From: Humisphaera sp.
Lineage (GTDB): Bacteria > Planctomycetota > Phycisphaerae > Tepidisphaerales > Tepidisphaeraceae
Assembly (NCBI GenBank): GCA_025351525.1
Contig: JANXVV010000254.1
Coordinates: 1-10,009 of the forward strand
Reading direction: 5' to 3'
DNA: 10,009 nucleotides
In this document: piece after piece, positions 1 to 7,071 of the stretch
Layout of the letters: every line of letters starts with the position of its first letter
How positions within the stretch are numbered: position 1 is the stretch's first letter
Program-made: the position numbers and the translations under genes
The notes under the pieces: model-generated
The model's database searches: none
The model's input: only the letters and a program-made list of their open reading frames with translations
What the model was told of the DNA's origin: nothing

Positions 1-58
1 CCGCCGATTATCCGAGGCTGAGTCCCAAGTGCCGAATGCTCACCCCGATCTTCCACCC
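1..58. repeat. Inverted copy of part of the E2 gene (fold-back end)
   Basis: These 58 bases are an exact reverse complement of 373-430, which lie inside the E2-like gene and encode its segment just before the HPN motif. The copy sits downstream of the gene in opposite orientation, with about 314 bases between the arms. The right end of the window shows the same behaviour, so an assembly or amplification fold-back is more likely than a real duplication. Sequence left of about 60 should not be read as the true downstream neighbour of the E2 gene. Confidence 0.85.
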
Positions 59-61
59 ACA

Positions 62-97
62 AGCACAGGTCTCGGAGTACCGCGACCTGTGGCACCC
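62..97. repeat. Palindromic repeat, family A, left copy
   Basis: A 36-base unit identical to 9890-9925, with an inverted copy at 9841-9874. It is itself a near-palindrome with arms ACAGGTC and GACCTGT around a core of CGG/CCG. It lies directly beside the inverted E2 fragment, so its genomic position here may be an artefact, but three copies in 10 kb show that it is a dispersed element in this genome. Confidence 0.8.
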
Positions 98-124
98 GAG
101 ATCGTCGCGCATCAACTGAAGAAA

Positions 125-141
125 CGCTTTAAAGTAAAGCG
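125..141 (-). terminator. Possible terminator after the E2 gene
   Basis: Read on the minus strand this is a perfect 7-bp stem (CGCTTTA/TAAAGCG) with a 3-base loop, followed by TTTCTTC. It lies 26 bases after the E2 stop codon. The stem is AT-rich and the U tract is interrupted, so any intrinsic termination would be weak. If real, it marks the end of the five-gene minus-strand run, which would mean no E1 or modifier gene follows in the same transcript. Confidence 0.35.
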
Positions 142-163
142 TGGGCGGGACGCCCATGCCACC
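141..163. repeat. Palindromic repeat, family B, copy 1
   Basis: A short hairpin with arms TGGGCG and CGCCCA around GGA, flanked by a GGTGGCATG-type sequence on the minus strand. It shares its core with the longer hairpin at 2251-2279. It sits just downstream of the E2 stop and next to the possible terminator hairpin. Confidence 0.6.
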
Positions 164-167
164 ATAA

Positions 168-788
168 TCACTCGGCGGGGTGCAGGCTTCTCGGGTCGGT
201 GGGGAGCTTGCCGCCGTTCAAATCGGCCCACATGGCGGCTTCGGCGTTGAGGGGGCTTTTGATGTTGTAGGCTTGGTAGGCGAGCATTTCCCCGATGCGG
301 ATGACCAAGTCGACCAAACTTTCGCCGGCGGTCCAGTGGTCGCCCACACAGATGGTCGCGGTGTCGATGTTGGGGTGGAAGATCGGGGTGAGCATTCGGC
401 ACTTGGGACTCAGCCTCGGATAATCGGCGGTGAGTTGAATCTCGACCCGGTGTTGCTCGCGGGGAACGGGTGCTTTTTTACCGCGATCCAAGCTGTGGAC
501 CTGATAATCGATTTGATACGATTCCGGCGGATCGCCTGTGGTTGAGTAAATGCGAATCAACGGAAAATTCGCAAACGCGGCGGTCATCTGTTTGTCATCC
601 GCGATCAATCGGCGGGCCCGCATGGGGATTTTTGCGGCGATGAGTTGATTCACATCCGGCGTCAGTGTCGCGACGGCGGGGGCGGGAACGATGAGCACTT
701 CCCCGCACCCACATTTGGCTTTTCGACCGGCGGCGGCATCGGGAACGGTGTATCGCTTGCCGCAGGCGGAGCAAGTGAATTCGATCAT
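168..788 (-). CDS. Ubiquitin-conjugating enzyme (E2)-like protein with N-terminal zinc ribbon
   Basis: A 206-residue protein predicted to carry a ubiquitin-like modifier as a thioester and pass it to a target. Residues 1-35 form a small zinc ribbon (C6, C9, C26, C28), a type common in planctomycete proteins. Residues about 56-190 follow the E2/UBC pattern: an N-terminal helix rich in Arg, a YP..SPK turn (123-129), TPIFHPN with the HPN oxyanion motif at 138-140, a catalytic-type Cys147 seven residues later, a conserved Trp152, then SPLNAEAA (178-185), like the eukaryotic DPLN..AA segment. The ATG at 788 is chosen because AGGGAG lies seven bases upstream and because it overlaps the stop of the RING gene as ATGA, suggesting coupled translation. 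There is no signal peptide or membrane segment, so it should be cytosolic. The partner RING and JAB genes alongside support the assignment. An inactive UBC-like (UEV) protein is unlikely, because the cysteine and HPN are both present. The modifier and its E1 are not seen. Confidence 0.88.
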   Translation of the reverse strand: MIEFTCSACGKRYTVPDAAAGRKAKCGCGEVLIVPAPAVATLTPDVNQLIAAKIPMRARRLIADDKQMTAAFANFPLIRIYSTTGDPPESYQIDYQVHSLDRGKKAPVPREQHRVEIQLTADYPRLSPKCRMLTPIFHPNIDTATICVGDHWTAGESLVDLVIRIGEMLAYQAYNIKSPLNAEAAMWADLNGGKLPTDPRSLHPAE

Positions 789-2227
789 CGTTGGGCTCCC
801 TGATTTCCGACATGCGCCCACGGCCCGATGGGGGGCCAACCGTTCCACCAGATGTAAGAGACGTAAATTCCACCCGCCGCCCCGAGGATGCAGACGACCA
901 ATGCGATGATGGCGACGACCCGTCTTTGCCGCGATTCCTGATATGCCGCCAGATAGATCGCCGTGCCGATCGCACCGATCAAAGCCGGCATCCCGTAGGC
1001 CAGTGCTCCGAGCAGCGAACCGATCACGCTCAAGGCGACAAACACAAATTCCCAGGGAAATGAGGCTGATTCAACTTCGACTTCGCTTGCGGCATCGGCA
1101 AAAGTCGAGGCATCTGAGGGGATCGTTTCGACGGGTTCTTTTTCGACTTCCGGCGGTTGGAGCGCACTGACCTGCGGGCAACCGTAGGCCGAGCAGCCGA
1201 GGTTTTCCCGCCAACAGTCGGCGTGAAAAGTCAGGCCGCAGGATGGGCAGGCAGTGGTGTGTTCACCGGCGTTGACTGCCGAGTGACAGATGCTGCACGT
1301 TTCTTCGAGGGCGGGTGAAGCGGGAGATTCTTCTCCAACCTCCGCCGGCGATTCGAGAACCGCATGCTCCGACCCGTGCGACTCGGCGGCATCGGTCTGT
1401 TCAGCGATTGCAACGGCATCGTCCGTCACAGGCGATGCCAATTCCGGCAACGGGCCGGGACGCCAATTTTGGAAAAGAGATTCTCGCCGGCCCGCTTCCT
1501 GGCCGACCTCGCCCGTTTCGTCATGAAACGAGGGATCGACTTCTGAATGCCGCGATCCGTTCCCATTTAAAGATTCCACGGGCGTTTCAAACGCGGTTTC
1601 GGCAACCTCGGCCAGCCCGTATTCATCCGTGGGATGCGGCATGGGAACCGGGGAGGGTTTCAACAGGTCGGCAAAATGATCTTCAACGGATTGATGGGAC
1701 GGCGGCATGCCCGGTTCGGTCATGCTGGTCGGCGAAACAATTTCCGCGATCGAATTCGGCTCGACCGGGATGAGAATACTGCGGGAACACTGGCGGCACA
1801 CATGGATCTGCCCGATCGCCGCCGCCTTAAACCAGACCGGCGCGCCGCACGGGCAATAGAACAGCACGCCCGCTTCGCTGACGTTTTCGCCCGGTGGTGA
1901 ACCGGCGAGGTCGACGACATCCACGCCATCCGGCAAAGGGTCTTCGATGGAATAGACGATCTGCGTCGTCCCCACGCGGATGACATCGCCGTCGCCCAGC
2001 AGCCGGCGTTTTTCGATGGCCCGGCCGTTGACCCATGTGCCGCCGAGGCTTCCCCCGTCGGCGACGAAGTGATGGCCATCGGCATCGGTGTCGATCCAGG
2101 CGTGCAATCGGGAGACATTCGACTCGGGCACGAGAATGCCATTGGTCGGCAGTCGGCCAATCAGCACGCGCCCCGCGATCAGGCCACCGCTTCGCTTGTC
2201 GGGTTGTTCGATGATCAGACTGGGCAT
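785..2227 (-). CDS. FHA, zinc-ribbon and RING-like finger membrane protein, candidate E3 ligase
   Basis: A 480-residue multidomain protein. Residues 1-95 are an FHA phosphothreonine-binding domain with its key residues in place: G24-R25, S39-R40-x-H42 and N67-G68. A zinc ribbon follows (C125, C127, C144, C147). An acidic, Pro/Ser/Glu-rich linker runs from about 155 to 308. Residues 311-350 hold a cross-brace type finger: C311-x2-C314-x12-C327-x2-C330-x4-H335-x2-C338-x5-C344-x5-C350. This resembles the prokaryotic RING finger families. Three hydrophobic stretches near 390-410, 411-428 and 435-458 should anchor it in the inner membrane. The ATG at 2227 is preferred over an upstream in-frame start at 2278, because the extension would be encoded by the palindromic repeat at 2251-2279; a clear Shine-Dalgarno is lacking. 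It ends in ATGA overlap with the E2 gene. The adjacent E2 and JAB genes make an E3-like role the best reading. A purely structural zinc finger remains possible. Confidence 0.82.
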   Translation of the reverse strand: MPSLIIEQPDKRSGGLIAGRVLIGRLPTNGILVPESNVSRLHAWIDTDADGHHFVADGGSLGGTWVNGRAIEKRRLLGDGDVIRVGTTQIVYSIEDPLPDGVDVVDLAGSPPGENVSEAGVLFYCPCGAPVWFKAAAIGQIHVCRQCSRSILIPVEPNSIAEIVSPTSMTEPGMPPSHQSVEDHFADLLKPSPVPMPHPTDEYGLAEVAETAFETPVESLNGNGSRHSEVDPSFHDETGEVGQEAGRRESLFQNWRPGPLPELASPVTDDAVAIAEQTDAAESHGSEHAVLESPAEVGEESPASPALEETCSICHSAVNAGEHTTACPSCGLTFHADCWRENLGCSAYGCPQVSALQPPEVEKEPVETIPSDASTFADAASEVEVESASFPWEFVFVALSVIGSLLGALAYGMPALIGAIGTAIYLAAYQESRQRRVVAIIALVVCILGAAGGIYVSYIWWNGWPPIGPWAHVGNQGAQR

Positions 2228-2250
2228 ATGACATTCAAAAGAGAATGATG

Positions 2251-2279
2251 GGTGGCATGGGCGTCTCGCCCATGTCACC
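2251..2279. repeat. Palindromic repeat, family B, copy 2
   Basis: A 13-bp stem with a TCT loop, pairing throughout if one G-U pair is allowed. It fills the 57-base gap between the six-helix FHA gene and the FHA/RING gene. It shares its core with 141-163. On the transcript it would form a strong hairpin just before the FHA/RING start, but no U tract follows, so it is not an obvious terminator. It could affect RNA stability or expression ratios within the operon. Confidence 0.7.
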
Positions 2280-2284
2280 TCGTT

Positions 2285-3541
2285 TCAGTTTCTTGGCTTT
2301 TCCTGAAATGTAAAGCAGGTGGTGCCGATTTGCACCTGGTCATTGTTGCGAAGTCGACTCCGGATGGCGGGGCGGCCATTGATATAGGTGCCGCCGCCGG
2401 TGCCGAGATCTTCAATATCGTAGCCGCCGGGCAGGATGTGCAGGGCGGCATGACGGCGTCCGACCTTTGCATCCTTGAACAGATAAATTTCGCATTGCGG
2501 TGATGAACCGATGAACGTCGGATTGCGGTAGACGATGAACTGTTTGCCGGCGATGAGGCCTTTGATCACCTTCAACCAACCTTGCTTGGCGGCGTTTTCG
2601 ACGAGAGCCGTGCCGACACCGGTGATGACACCGATCGCCGTGATGGCGATGAGTCGGCTGAGGACCGGGCTGCCGGTGAGGTTGCCGATCGGATCGAACA
2701 GCGCGCCGCCTACTGCACCGCCGACGAATCCACCGATCAAACCGAACGCCAGCTTGCGGCCATTGCGCATCACCACGCCGGGCGCGGCGCTGAGGAATAA
2801 CCCGAGCACTCCCCATGAAGCCGCGCGGGCGGCGATTTGACGGGCGGTGGAAACGGCATCATCGGATTGCCCGCCGCCGATGAGGTGATACAGTTCTTCC
2901 ACGAAGAGCGAAACGACGATGCCCCCGATCAAACCCAGCAGCGCGCCGACCCCGCCGTAGACCACTGCTCCCTGCATGTTTCGAGAGGCGACCGATTCGG
3001 CCATCCCCAGTGCGACGGCGATCAAAATTCCGCAGGCGGAGTAGAAGCAGATGTCGCCAAAAAGAGTGCGCAGATGATCGCGCTTCAGCAGATTCTGTTT
3101 TTGAGCTTCGCGCTCGGCGGGGGAAAGTTTTTCGTTGTTGTACCATTGGAACCAGGGATTCCCCTTTCCGTTTCGATCGATGGTCGCCAGGGCATACATG
3201 ATTCGCGATGCGGACATGGATTGGGCCTGCCGAAGCGTTCGATCCTTGTCTTTCATCAGCACTTCGGCTCGACTGCGAAGATCCGGGGTGAGATATTGCA
3301 CCAGTTCGCCGCAACCCCAGGCGAGCAATCCACCGAGCAGACCGAAAACGGTGAGGTTGAAAAAAGTGTTGTACCAGATGCTCCCCCGTTCATGGTCCGG
3401 CACGGGCAGACGAGACGGCGCGGCGGCGGTGCGCTGGCTGCTGGCCTGCGCGCTGGCGAGCGCTTCCTGCTGCTTGACGCGCGCTTCCACTTCGGGGGTG
3501 TGCAGATCATCGAAACTAAGCGTGATTTTTTGTCGACTCAT
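2285..3541 (-). CDS. Six-helix membrane protein with C-terminal FHA domain
   Basis: A 418-residue protein. Residues 1-58 are polar, with a charged segment near 10-30. Hydrophobic segments lie at about 60-78, 163-181, 190-213, 241-258, 263-281 and 296-315; several are glycine-rich, which suggests tight helix packing. A roughly 80-residue charged region (79-160) separates the first two. Six helices would put the C-terminal FHA domain (about 330-414) on the cytosolic side with the N-terminus. The FHA fold is clear from the GSS, GRRHA, DLGTGGGTYINGR and IGTTCFTF blocks. However, the usual Arg of the GR motif is Ser346 and the usual Ser of SxxH is Gly361, while H364 and N388-G389 are kept. Phosphothreonine binding is therefore doubtful. 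The gene starts ten bases after the JAB stop, so the two are almost certainly cotranscribed. The membrane part is not recognised; its function is unknown. Confidence 0.8.
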   Translation of the reverse strand: MSRQKITLSFDDLHTPEVEARVKQQEALASAQASSQRTAAAPSRLPVPDHERGSIWYNTFFNLTVFGLLGGLLAWGCGELVQYLTPDLRSRAEVLMKDKDRTLRQAQSMSASRIMYALATIDRNGKGNPWFQWYNNEKLSPAEREAQKQNLLKRDHLRTLFGDICFYSACGILIAVALGMAESVASRNMQGAVVYGGVGALLGLIGGIVVSLFVEELYHLIGGGQSDDAVSTARQIAARAASWGVLGLFLSAAPGVVMRNGRKLAFGLIGGFVGGAVGGALFDPIGNLTGSPVLSRLIAITAIGVITGVGTALVENAAKQGWLKVIKGLIAGKQFIVYRNPTFIGSSPQCEIYLFKDAKVGRRHAALHILPGGYDIEDLGTGGGTYINGRPAIRSRLRNNDQVQIGTTCFTFQEKPRN

Positions 3542-3551
3542 GGCGGCTGTT

Positions 3552-4745
3552 TCAAGGCGGTGTTTCCCTGGGTCCTTCCAGAATGTGCGGTCCTTTGTTC
3601 ATCGGCGTGGTGGGGCGGATGAGGGAGGGTTTGATTTCCGGTTTTTCCTCGGCGACGACCACAGGCCGGGTGGTCGGGGTCGGGTCGACCGGCACGGGCG
3701 CTTGAGTCGTCGCCGGCGTGATGTGGATGAAAGTCTCCGTCAGCGGGTCGGTTGTCGCCGTCATGGGGTGCGTAGTCTCCTGCGAAGGAAGGGTCGCTGG
3801 TCCGGTGGTGGGGAGCGCCGTCGATAGGACTTGATTGACGGATGACAGAGCATTGTCGCCGGGACGCTGCGGGATCGATGCACGGGTGGGCCGGTGGTTC
3901 TCCGACAAGATCGTGAACAGAACGAACGGCCAGCCCAGCGCGATCATGGCGAGAAACGCCATCGACACCCAAATGGTCCTCTGCCGTTTTTCCGCCTTCT
4001 GCATCCGCCGGGAAAAATCGGCGAGCGCGGCGGCGGTGATCTCGGCGGACACCGGCACCGTCACGATCTCCTTCTCCACATCCTCCTCCACCACGAACGG
4101 CACGCGCACGGTCTTTGAATCGCGCCAGATGAAAACCCCTTCTTCACCGCTGATCGGGTCGTATACGAGTGCAATTTGCCAGGGCAGGTTAAAAAAATTC
4201 CCGTGGATGAACAGGTCCATATCCGACAGAAAAATCCCGAAGCCCGGGTGCGTGTGATACCAGCCGACCATGCGGAGTTGGGGGTGATCTTTCTCCATCA
4301 CGCCCTGGATGTGATTCCAGGTTTCGGCAGTGAAGGTGACCTGCGCGGTGGAGTTGCCGGCATGGTCGCCGCGCACGGCGGCATCGATTTGGAGATAGGA
4401 ACCGGCGTCGTCGCGATAGACATTTCCCGCCAAAACGCCGCATACTTCAACGTCGCTGGTGGTCTGACCGTGACGGTTGATCTCGTTCAACACCGATCGG
4501 CGGATGACGACCTGAAAACCGGTTGCGCGCGGCGCAAGCGAGACCGGCCATTCGCGGAAAGGCCATTCGGCTGTTTCGGGGTGGGATAATTCGCCGGGCA
4601 GATCGCGGATGATGATGTCGGAAGGAGGGAGCGGTTCCAGCGGGTGCGCGTCCGGCAGGGACATGGGGGCGGCAATTGTCTCGCCGATGATTTCATCCAT
4701 CGCGGTGTGGGGTTTGCGCTTGGATTTGCGATCGGATCGAGACAT
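3552..4745 (-). CDS. Membrane-tethered JAB/MPN (JAMM) metallopeptidase, candidate deconjugase
   Basis: A 397-residue protein whose domain belongs to the family that cleaves ubiquitin-like modifiers from targets or precursors (Rpn11, AMSH, bacterial JAB proteins). The catalytic set is complete: Glu100 in VEVCGVLAG, then H164-T-H166, seven residues, S174 and D177, the zinc-binding HxHx7SxxD motif. Residues about 257-281 form one membrane helix, preceded by a very basic stretch (RRMQKAEKRQR), so the peptidase should face the cytosol. Residues 282-397 form a Pro/Thr-rich, probably disordered tail on the other side. The ATG at 4745 gives a basic N-terminus (MSRSDRKSKRK). A start at 4787 is also in frame but lies just after the hairpin at 4791-4818 and adds nothing recognisable. 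JAB proteins also occur in cofactor sulfur transfer and phage tail assembly, but the E2 and RING genes in the same run favour modifier removal. Confidence 0.88.
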   Translation of the reverse strand: MSRSDRKSKRKPHTAMDEIIGETIAAPMSLPDAHPLEPLPPSDIIIRDLPGELSHPETAEWPFREWPVSLAPRATGFQVVIRRSVLNEINRHGQTTSDVEVCGVLAGNVYRDDAGSYLQIDAAVRGDHAGNSTAQVTFTAETWNHIQGVMEKDHPQLRMVGWYHTHPGFGIFLSDMDLFIHGNFFNLPWQIALVYDPISGEEGVFIWRDSKTVRVPFVVEEDVEKEIVTVPVSAEITAAALADFSRRMQKAEKRQRTIWVSMAFLAMIALGWPFVLFTILSENHRPTRASIPQRPGDNALSSVNQVLSTALPTTGPATLPSQETTHPMTATTDPLTETFIHITPATTQAPVPVDPTPTTRPVVVAEEKPEIKPSLIRPTTPMNKGPHILEGPRETPP

Positions 4746-4790
4746 CGTTGGGGCCGTTCCAGATTGACACGCTGCGTTTCGCAACATTAT

Positions 4791-4818
4791 TTAGCCGTCT
4801 CGCAACCGAGACGGCTAA
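4791..4818. repeat. Palindromic repeat, family C, copy 1
   Basis: A perfect 12-bp stem (TTAGCCGTCTCG and its complement) with loop CAAC, lying between the kinase stop and the JAB start. No U tract follows on the minus strand, so it does not look like a classical terminator, and the five genes may still share a transcript. A closely similar hairpin is at 9301-9318. Confidence 0.75.
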
Positions 4819-4845
4819 ACAATGGAGATGTTGAGTTACAACACC

Positions 4846-7071
4846 TTACCGCTTTTCGGAAGCGTAAATCAAATCCGGGGGGGATACCAGTGAGTTCTCC
4901 ATGTCGGCCCGTGAAATGCCGGTGGCACCGTTGGCGCGGGCACCGTAGCCCCCGTAATAGCCGTAGCGCTGTCGGCTGCGCGGGCCATCGTTGACGACGA
5001 TCCCCAACAGATTCGCCCCGAAGCCGAGCAGCCCGTCGCGGGCATCGGCGGCGGAACGGCGGTTGCTGCGCTCGGCACGAACCACCATCAACGTCAAATC
5101 GCACATCGCCCCGAGAATCCGCGCATCCGTGACGGCCATCACCGGTGGGGAATCGACGATCACAAAATCGTACTTCTCCCCCAGATTCGTCAGCAGATCG
5201 GCGAACATCTGGTTGTTGATCGTCTCGGAAGGATTGAATGGGACCGGTCCGCAGGGCATCAGTTCCAAACCGCGAATGCCGGTTGTCTGGATCGACCGAT
5301 CCGCCGACGAACGACCGGCGACGACACTGGAGACGCCATTTTCATTCGTCGCGGAAAAAATCTTGTGCTGGGTCGGTTCACGAAGATCGGCATCGACGAT
5401 CAGAACTTTCTGGCCGGCTTCAGCCATGGCGATCGCGAGATTGGCGGCCAGGGTGCTTTTCCCTTCGCCGCGCTCGGCGCTGGTGACCAGAACCGTCCTG
5501 GCTTTCGGGCCAAAATGAACCGCCGTGCGAACCCCGCGAAATGCTTCCGCCACATCGCTCATCGGGTCGAGGTGAACCTTGCGGCCACGCGTCTGCTGAC
5601 TTAACGACCGCGACATATGCGGAATGACGCCGAGGATCGGCAGGCTCGTCGCCGCCACCACCTCGTTGATGGACCGCAACCGCTGGTCGACAAACGCGGC
5701 GGTCAAACCGAGGATCAGCCCGACCAGAATCCCTTCCAGAACAAGCATGTTGGTGTTGGGGCGGACGCGGTCGGCCGCGCCCTGCGGATCGGGCTCACTG
5801 ACCAGATTGATGCGCACCGCACCTTGATGATCGAGGGAGGTGATCTCCTCCATGCGGGTGCGAAGGAGCCCGGTCAGCTTCTTGTTTTGGTCGAGCGATT
5901 CCTTCACATCGTTGATCTGCGCCTGTCGGACCGCAAGCTTGGCGCGAACCTCACGGGCCATCTGCGTGGCGCGCATTTTCTGATCGCCGTAGGTTGCTTC
6001 CAACTGTTTGGCCAATGCGTTGGCGGCTACCCATTCGCGATTCAGAAACAGCACGCACGCCGCCGACCGATCATCCACTTTGGCCTGTGCCGCCTGAACG
6101 GCGGGGTGGTTGGGCAGATAGCGTTCCTTCAGGTCATTCAATCTTTGTTGGGCGGCATACAGTTCGGCCTTGATCTGTCCCTCATCGCCGCTCACGAGAA
6201 TTTGCAGGCCGTTGTATCGGCCCGTGTGCAGCAGATCTTCCAGCTTCGTTGAATCGGGGATCGTCGTTCGGGCGATGCGCTCGAAGGCATTCTTGGCATC
6301 CAGACTGCGGAGACGAGCCGCGTTCAATTCATCGGCCAGCACCAACAGCCGTTTGGCGTCGACATTGCCCACGCCCTCATCCGTCTGCAGCAGCATGACC
6401 TCGCCTTCCAGGTCGGCGATCTTCGCATGTTGCTCGTGCATCTCCTTTTCCCACTTCTCTTTGTCGCCGCGAATGCTGGCGTAGTTGTCGTTGCTGGCTT
6501 TGTGATTGTCGAACGACGTGAATTTTTCAAACGCCTCCGCCACCGCGCTTAAGATGTAGGCGGCTTCATCGGAGTACGGAGAATTGAACTGCACCAGGAT
6601 AATGTCTTCATTGCGGCTGGGCGTGGCGGAAATGCCATCGCGAATCATCGCCAGATCGTCGCCTCCCATGCCGATGGAGTGGAGGACGATCGTCCCCTTT
6701 TCCTGCCGTTCACGGAGAATGGCGACGGCGTCGGCGTGAATGGCGGTGGAGTTGTTGAGCAGCTCGGCCTGGGTGTTGAGGTAGGACTCCATGTTCATGC
6801 CTTCGCCGATCACTTTGGCGTTGGCGGGAACGATGACGATCTGACAGGAGCGGGTATAGATTTTCGCCCGCGTTTTCCCGTACAGCCCAAACCCCAGCCC
6901 GCAGACACCGATGATCAGACAGACGAGAAGACGGCGGTTCCAGATGGTTTGCAACGGAGTCACGCGCGGCAATTCACCGCGGGGATCTTGGCCCTGAAAG
7001 TCTCCACCGAATCCCAGCTTGACCAGCCCGGACTGATCGTTCGCGATGCGAATGGCTTTCGTATTGTCCAT
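4846..7071 (-). CDS. Polysaccharide chain-length determinant and BY-kinase fusion (Wzc-like)
   Basis: A 741-residue inner-membrane protein combining a Wzz-type co-polymerase with a bacterial tyrosine autokinase, as in Wzc of group 1 capsule and exopolysaccharide export. A first membrane helix lies at about 46-64 and a second at about 441-461. Between them is a long helical, probably coiled-coil region facing the periplasm. The cytosolic kinase domain has an ExxRxxR oligomerisation motif (E509, R512, R515), Walker A SAERGEGKST (531-540, Lys538), Walker A' VLIVDADLR (556-564) and Walker B FVIVDSPP (636-643). A short tyrosine cluster (YGYYGGY, 703-709) is the likely autophosphorylation site. The ATG at 7071 is chosen over a TTG at 7086, because GGAGAG lies seven bases upstream. 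No other polysaccharide genes are in the window. It heads the minus-strand run that includes the ubiquitin-like module, 100 bases ahead of the JAB start. Confidence 0.9.
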   Translation of the reverse strand: MDNTKAIRIANDQSGLVKLGFGGDFQGQDPRGELPRVTPLQTIWNRRLLVCLIIGVCGLGFGLYGKTRAKIYTRSCQIVIVPANAKVIGEGMNMESYLNTQAELLNNSTAIHADAVAILRERQEKGTIVLHSIGMGGDDLAMIRDGISATPSRNEDIILVQFNSPYSDEAAYILSAVAEAFEKFTSFDNHKASNDNYASIRGDKEKWEKEMHEQHAKIADLEGEVMLLQTDEGVGNVDAKRLLVLADELNAARLRSLDAKNAFERIARTTIPDSTKLEDLLHTGRYNGLQILVSGDEGQIKAELYAAQQRLNDLKERYLPNHPAVQAAQAKVDDRSAACVLFLNREWVAANALAKQLEATYGDQKMRATQMAREVRAKLAVRQAQINDVKESLDQNKKLTGLLRTRMEEITSLDHQGAVRINLVSEPDPQGAADRVRPNTNMLVLEGILVGLILGLTAAFVDQRLRSINEVVAATSLPILGVIPHMSRSLSQQTRGRKVHLDPMSDVAEAFRGVRTAVHFGPKARTVLVTSAERGEGKSTLAANLAIAMAEAGQKVLIVDADLREPTQHKIFSATNENGVSSVVAGRSSADRSIQTTGIRGLELMPCGPVPFNPSETINNQMFADLLTNLGEKYDFVIVDSPPVMAVTDARILGAMCDLTLMVVRAERSNRRSAADARDGLLGFGANLLGIVVNDGPRSRQRYGYYGGYGARANGATGISRADMENSLVSPPDLIYASEKR

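Noticed and set aside
2837..3622. A long plus-strand reading frame of 261 codons opposite the six-helix FHA gene.
   Set aside because: It is antisense to a gene with clear membrane and FHA features. High GC readily yields such frames, and its translation has no domain.
3135..3827. A 230-codon plus-strand frame across the FHA/JAB boundary.
   Set aside because: It is a shadow of two well supported minus-strand genes, with an Arg/Ser/Cys-rich translation and no known motif.
4791..4818. An intrinsic terminator between the kinase and JAB genes.
   Set aside because: The stem is strong but no U tract follows on the minus strand, and a similar hairpin elsewhere shows it is a dispersed repeat.
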